Source: Streptomyces venezuelae (GTDB taxonomy: Bacteria; Actinomycetota; Actinomycetes; Streptomycetales; Streptomycetaceae). Taken from it: DNA of 64,000 nt. The stretch lies in NCBI RefSeq assembly GCF_008642335.1, contig NZ_CP029191.1, positions 5,642,001 to 5,706,000 of the forward strand. Direction: 5' to 3'. The first letter of the stretch is position 1. Each line of letters opens with the position of its first letter. The position numbers were made by a program, and so were the translations under genes. Under the pieces are notes generated by a model, which worked only from the letters and a program-made list of their open reading frames with translations, was not told where the DNA came from and ran no database searches. This document shows, in pieces, positions 60,901-64,000 of the stretch.

Positions 60901-62195
60901 CCGCCCGGCACATCTACGACGAGGCCCACGTCATGCTCGACGGCACGGTCAAGGCGGGCAGCAGGATCAAGCTGCAGAAGGACAGCGCCAACACCTCCCG
61001 CTACGCCATCGACTTCGTCGACCTGGAGCAGGTCACGGCGAAGCCCAATCCCGACCCGGCCGCGTACACCGTGCCCGCAGGATTCACCCACCAGGACGTG
61101 CAGAACGCCCTGGACAAGGTCCGCATGGACACCACCGGCAAGCTGACGGGCGTCTACCTGCCGCCCGGCGACTACGAGACGAGCAACAAGTTCCAGGTCT
61201 ACGGAAAGGCCGTCCAGGTCGTCGGCGCCGGACCCTGGTTCACCCGGTTCCACGCGCCGCGCAGCCAGGACAACACGGACGTCGGATTCCGTGCCGAGGC
61301 GAGCGCCAAGGGCTCCTCCTTCTCCGGCTTCGCCTACTTCGGCAACTACACGTCCCGAATCGACGGCCCCGGCAAGGTCTTCGACTTCCAGAACGTCTCC
61401 GACATCACCATCGACGACATCTGGAACGAGCACATGGTGTGCCTCTACTGGGGCGCCAACACGGACCGCATGACCATCAAGAACTCGCGGATCCGCGACA
61501 TGTTCGCCGACGGCATCAACATGACCAACGGCAGCACCGACAACCTGGTCGCCAACAACGAGGCGCGGGCCACGGGCGACGACAGCTTCGCCCTCTTCTC
61601 CGCCATCGACGCGGGCGGCGCGGACATGAAGAACAACGTCTACGAGAACCTGACCTCGCTCCTGACCTGGCGCGCGGCGGGCTTCGCGGTCTACGGCGGC
61701 TACAACAACACCTTCCGCAACAGCCGCATCGCCGACACCCTCGTCTACTCCGGGATCACCATCTCGTCGCTGGACTTCGGCTACCCGATGAACGGCTTCG
61801 GGAAGGATCCGACCACGTTCGAGAACATCACGGTCGAACGGGCCGGCGGCACCTTCTGGAAGGGCCAGGACTTCCCGGCCATCTGGGCGTTCTCCGCGTC
61901 GAAGGTCTTCCAGGGGATCCGTGTGAACAACGTCGACATCGTCGACCCGACGTTCCACGGGGTGATGTTCCAGACGAAGTACACGGGCAGCCAGCCCGAG
62001 TTCCCGGTCAAGGACACGATTTTCACCGACGTGTCCATCAAGGGCGCGCCGATCGGCATCTACGTCAACGAGATGCCGGAGGCGGGCCAGGGCCCTGCCG
62101 TCGGTGAAGCGACGTTCATCCGGCCCAAGTTGAGCGGCAACGGACAGGACATCAAGAACGACACGTCGACATTCAAGCTCACGCTGCAGCCCTGA
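57918..62195 (+). CDS. Large secreted multidomain alpha-1,3-glucanase-like enzyme (GH87 beta-helix)
   Basis: A 1425-residue extracellular protein. A signal peptide (about 1-41) is followed by two F5/8 discoidin-like domains (44-180, 182-318), two fibronectin III domains (323-412, 416-503), a third discoidin domain (505-647), two CARDB domains (651-758, 761-876), a CBM6/35-like domain (881-1045) and a right-handed beta-helix (1046-1425). The helix contains D1198 (MFADGINMTN) and D1221/D1222 (ATGDDSFALF). Spacing 1198/1221/1222 equals the D1067/D1090/D1091 set I recall for GH87 alpha-1,3-glucanase Agl-KA. It should cut alpha-1,3-glucan or nigeran outside the cell. ATG 57918 has AGGGAGA about 10 bases upstream. 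It is divergent from the sugar transport operon and followed by a terminator and a LacI gene. Confidence 0.85.
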   Translation: MKRIRDARARRPHRWWRPFAAALTAALLLLGLPALPAVAAGGPDLAAGKPARASSAKAEYGAAHITDGNAGTYWESASSDLPQWVQVDLGRGTRVDEVVLKLPPAWEARKQTLSVQGSADGSGFGTLAASEARSFEPGSGNTVTIRFPSAQTRYVRVHITANTGWPAAQLSELRVHAAADASVNLALGKTLKASSHTQDYAAAHANDGNRATYWESENSKLPQWIQADLGSSARIDEVVLRVPDAWGDRSQTLKVQGSTDGSDFTDLTASKEYAFTKASEHSATLALDTVTTRYVRVLITANTAQPAGQLSELEIYGPAGGDMQAPTAPKNLALTEPEPGRIRLAWDASDDDKGVTAYDVYANGELLTSLAGDVRTYTDTRPVSATVTYYVRARDAAGNASANSNSVTRKGDSGDTQAPTAPTHLTFSQPSSGEIKLTWGASNDNVKVTAYDVYADGKLLKSVAGDVTTYTDTRPANVTVSYTVRARDAAGNVSAHSNTVTRPGGGNKNLAEGKPIAASSVIHTFVAENANDGQTSTYWEGAAGSYPNTLTVKLGANADVDAVVVKLNPDAGWGARTQKVQVLGREQKAADVTSLVAEKEYSFSPSGNQNTVTIPVSAKVADVRLRFTANSGATAGQVAEFQVMGAPAANPDLEITKLSYAPAAPTETDELTLTATVRNRGTEASTATDAVFRLGGAKAGTASVGALGAGESTTVSAKTGARDAGSYPFSAEVDTKNEVIEQDEGNNTYTGTSPLVVKPVDSSDLVASPVSWTPSAPSKGKEVTFSVALKNQGTKASASGAHGIKLILQDDKGATVKTLTGEHNGVIGAGDTTAPVKLGTWTAGDGRFTIRTVIADDANELPVKRENNTTTHSLFVGRGADMPYDTYEAEDGVLAGGAKTVGPNRTVGDLAGEASGRKAVTLNSTGESVEFTAKQDTNTLVTRFSIPDAPGGGGTQATLNVYVDGVFRKAIDLTSKYAWLYGDEASPGNSPGAGPARHIYDEAHVMLDGTVKAGSRIKLQKDSANTSRYAIDFVDLEQVTAKPNPDPAAYTVPAGFTHQDVQNALDKVRMDTTGKLTGVYLPPGDYETSNKFQVYGKAVQVVGAGPWFTRFHAPRSQDNTDVGFRAEASAKGSSFSGFAYFGNYTSRIDGPGKVFDFQNVSDITIDDIWNEHMVCLYWGANTDRMTIKNSRIRDMFADGINMTNGSTDNLVANNEARATGDDSFALFSAIDAGGADMKNNVYENLTSLLTWRAAGFAVYGGYNNTFRNSRIADTLVYSGITISSLDFGYPMNGFGKDPTTFENITVERAGGTFWKGQDFPAIWAFSASKVFQGIRVNNVDIVDPTFHGVMFQTKYTGSQPEFPVKDTIFTDVSIKGAPIGIYVNEMPEAGQGPAVGEATFIRPKLSGNGQDIKNDTSTFKLTLQP

Positions 62196-62220
62196 CCCGC
62201 GGAGGTGACATCCACGTACG

Positions 62221-62248
62221 CGGCCGTCCGGATTCCGGGCGGCCGTTT
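62221..62248 (+). terminator. Terminator after the GH87-like gene
   Basis: CGGCCGTCCGG (62221-62231) pairs with CCGGGCGGCCG (62235-62245), one T-G wobble, loop ATT, and TTT follows. It lies 25 bases past the stop and before the LacI gene. Confidence 0.8.
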
Positions 62249-62258
62249 ACGTAACTGG

Positions 62259-62285
62259 CTTGCAGGCCTTGCGCTATTCTTGCGG
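62259..62285 (+). promoter_or_regulatory. Triple CTTGC repeat upstream of the LacI gene
   Basis: CTTGCAG (62259-62265), CTTGCGC (62268-62274) and CTTGCGG (62279-62285) lie directly before ATG 62288. CTTGCAG resembles the direct-repeat motif reported for MalR-controlled and amylase promoters in Streptomyces, as I recall. The segment TATTCT (62275-62280) would serve as a -10 for a leaderless transcript. Probable autoregulation. Confidence 0.45.
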
Positions 62286-62287
62286 CC

Positions 62288-63301
62288 ATGACGCGACGAC
62301 TTGCTCAAGTTGCGAAGAAGGTGGGGGTCAGCGAGGCGACGGTCAGCCGTGTCCTCAACGACAAGCCCGGCGTCTCCGCCGCGACCCGACAGTCCGTGCT
62401 GACGGCGCTCGACGTCCTCGGCTACGAGCGGCCGACCCAGCTGCGCGGCGAGCGGGCCCGCCTCGTCGGTCTCGTCCTTCCCGAGCTGCAGAACCCGATC
62501 TTCCCCGCGTTCGCCGAGGTCATCGGTGGCGCCCTCGCCCAGCAGGGCCTCACGCCCGTGCTGTGCACGCAGACCAGGGGCGGCGTCTCCGAGGCCGACT
62601 ACGTGGACCTGCTGCTCCAGCAGCACGTCTCCGGCGTCGTCTTCGCGGGCGGCCTCTTCGCGGAGGCCGACGCGCCGCACGACCACTACCGGCGCCTCGC
62701 CGAGCGCAACATCCCCGTCGTCCTGATCAACGCGTCGATCGAGGGCCTCGACTTCCCGTGCGTCGCGTGCGACGACGCCGTCGCCGTCGAGCAGGCGTGG
62801 CGCCACCTCGCCTCGCTCGGCCACGAGCGCATCGGCCTCGTCCTCGGCCCGGCCGACCACGTGCCCTCGCGCCGCAAGCTCGTGGCGGCCCGCGACATCG
62901 CCGCGGCCGCGGGCATGGAGCTGCCCGACGCGTTCGTCGAGCGGTCGATCTTCTCCCTGGAGGGCGGCCAGGCCGCCGCCGCGCGCCTCATGGAGCGCGG
63001 CGTCACCGGCATCGTCTGCGCCAGCGACCCGCTCGCCCTCGGCGCCGTCAGGGCCGCCCGCCGCAAGGGCCTCTCCGTCCCCGCCGACGTCTCCGTCGTC
63101 GGCTACGACGACTCGGCCTTCATGACCTGCACCGAGCCGCCCCTGTCCACCGTGCGCCAGCCCATCGAGGCGATGGGCCGCGCGGCGGTCGACCTGCTGT
63201 GCGCGCAGATCCGGGGCACCCAGACGCACCCCGGCGAGCTGCTCTTCGAGCCGGAACTCGTCGTCCGCGGCTCGACGGCCCAGCTGCTCGGCACTCGTTG
63301 A
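62288..63301 (+). CDS. LacI-family regulator (MalR-like)
   Basis: A 337-residue LacI protein: N-terminal helix-turn-helix and hinge ([26 protein letters not shown], in segments, residues 4-30) and a periplasmic-binding-like effector domain ([46 protein letters not shown]). It likely represses the divergent sugar operon and GH87-like gene until an inducing oligosaccharide is present. ATG 62288 has CTTGC repeats instead of a clear ribosome site, so leaderless translation is likely. Its position beside a GH87-like enzyme and an ABC sugar importer fits local control. The gap to the convergent serine dehydratase is 16 bases with no terminator seen. Confidence 0.92.
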   Translation: MTRRLAQVAKKVGVSEATVSRVLNDKPGVSAATRQSVLTALDVLGYERPTQLRGERARLVGLVLPELQNPIFPAFAEVIGGALAQQGLTPVLCTQTRGGVSEADYVDLLLQQHVSGVVFAGGLFAEADAPHDHYRRLAERNIPVVLINASIEGLDFPCVACDDAVAVEQAWRHLASLGHERIGLVLGPADHVPSRRKLVAARDIAAAAGMELPDAFVERSIFSLEGGQAAAARLMERGVTGIVCASDPLALGAVRAARRKGLSVPADVSVVGYDDSAFMTCTEPPLSTVRQPIEAMGRAAVDLLCAQIRGTQTHPGELLFEPELVVRGSTAQLLGTR

Positions 63302-63317
63302 TTCAGCGCTCGTCGGT

Positions 63318-64000
<683 letters not shown>

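Overview
The window is a stretch of high-GC actinobacterial chromosome. GTG and TTG starts, strong third-position GC and the gene families present point to Streptomyces. From memory, the gene order resembles the S. coelicolor region around SCO5440-SCO5469 (branching enzyme, maltokinase, treS, glgE, glgP, metalloproteases, glgX, L,D-transpeptidases, EF-hand protein, serine dehydratase), but no alignment was run. Both ends cut genes: glgB at the left and sdaA at the right.

Layout. 1-6463 (minus) is the GlgE alpha-glucan operon glgE-treS-mak-glgB. Its stop/start codons overlap at glgE/treS, and a hairpin plus a short tandem repeat lie between treS and mak. 6814-9445 holds an NTF2-like protein, an unknown protein and a type-B carboxylesterase, followed by glgP (9578-12208). 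12378-17867 is a polymorphic toxin locus: a 1506-residue WXG/RHS protein ending in an RNase Sa-like domain, its barstar-type immunity protein and a small unknown gene. 17930-21944 carries two tandem secreted M4 metalloproteases whose upstream regions share two sequence boxes at identical spacing. 22426-27015 is a two-subunit ABC exporter with one degenerate ATPase half, plus a hotdog-like protein. 27315-32444 holds a membrane glycosyltransferase and a Drr-type ABC transporter overlapping a two-component system. 32462-40994 has a streptogrisin-like protease with a chitin-binding-type module, a LysR regulator, glgX, two tandem lipoprotein L,D-transpeptidases and an enoyl-CoA hydratase. 41268-46610 has a HATPase regulator, a deacetylase-like lipoprotein, a beta-propeller lipoprotein, a GH25 protein, an F420-reductase-like protein, a DUF1062 protein and an EF-hand protein.

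46840-63301 looks like an accessory block. It has a large LAL-type LuxR regulator overlapping tail-to-tail with a TPR protein, a lone SUKH-4 immunity-like gene, and a carbohydrate locus: a GH13 alpha-glucosidase, two MalG/MalF-type permeases and a sugar-binding lipoprotein (minus), divergent from a 1425-residue multidomain secreted enzyme (plus) with a LacI regulator behind it. The secreted enzyme ends in a right-handed beta-helix whose three aspartates match the spacing I recall for GH87 alpha-1,3-glucanases. I read this as a system for degrading, importing and hydrolysing alpha-1,3-glucan (fungal wall or nigeran).

Overall the window combines intracellular glycogen/trehalose/maltose-1-phosphate metabolism (glgE, treS, mak, glgB, glgP, glgX), envelope and secreted hydrolases, and an RNase toxin-immunity pair. 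No tRNA, rRNA, CRISPR array, IS element or phage gene was seen.
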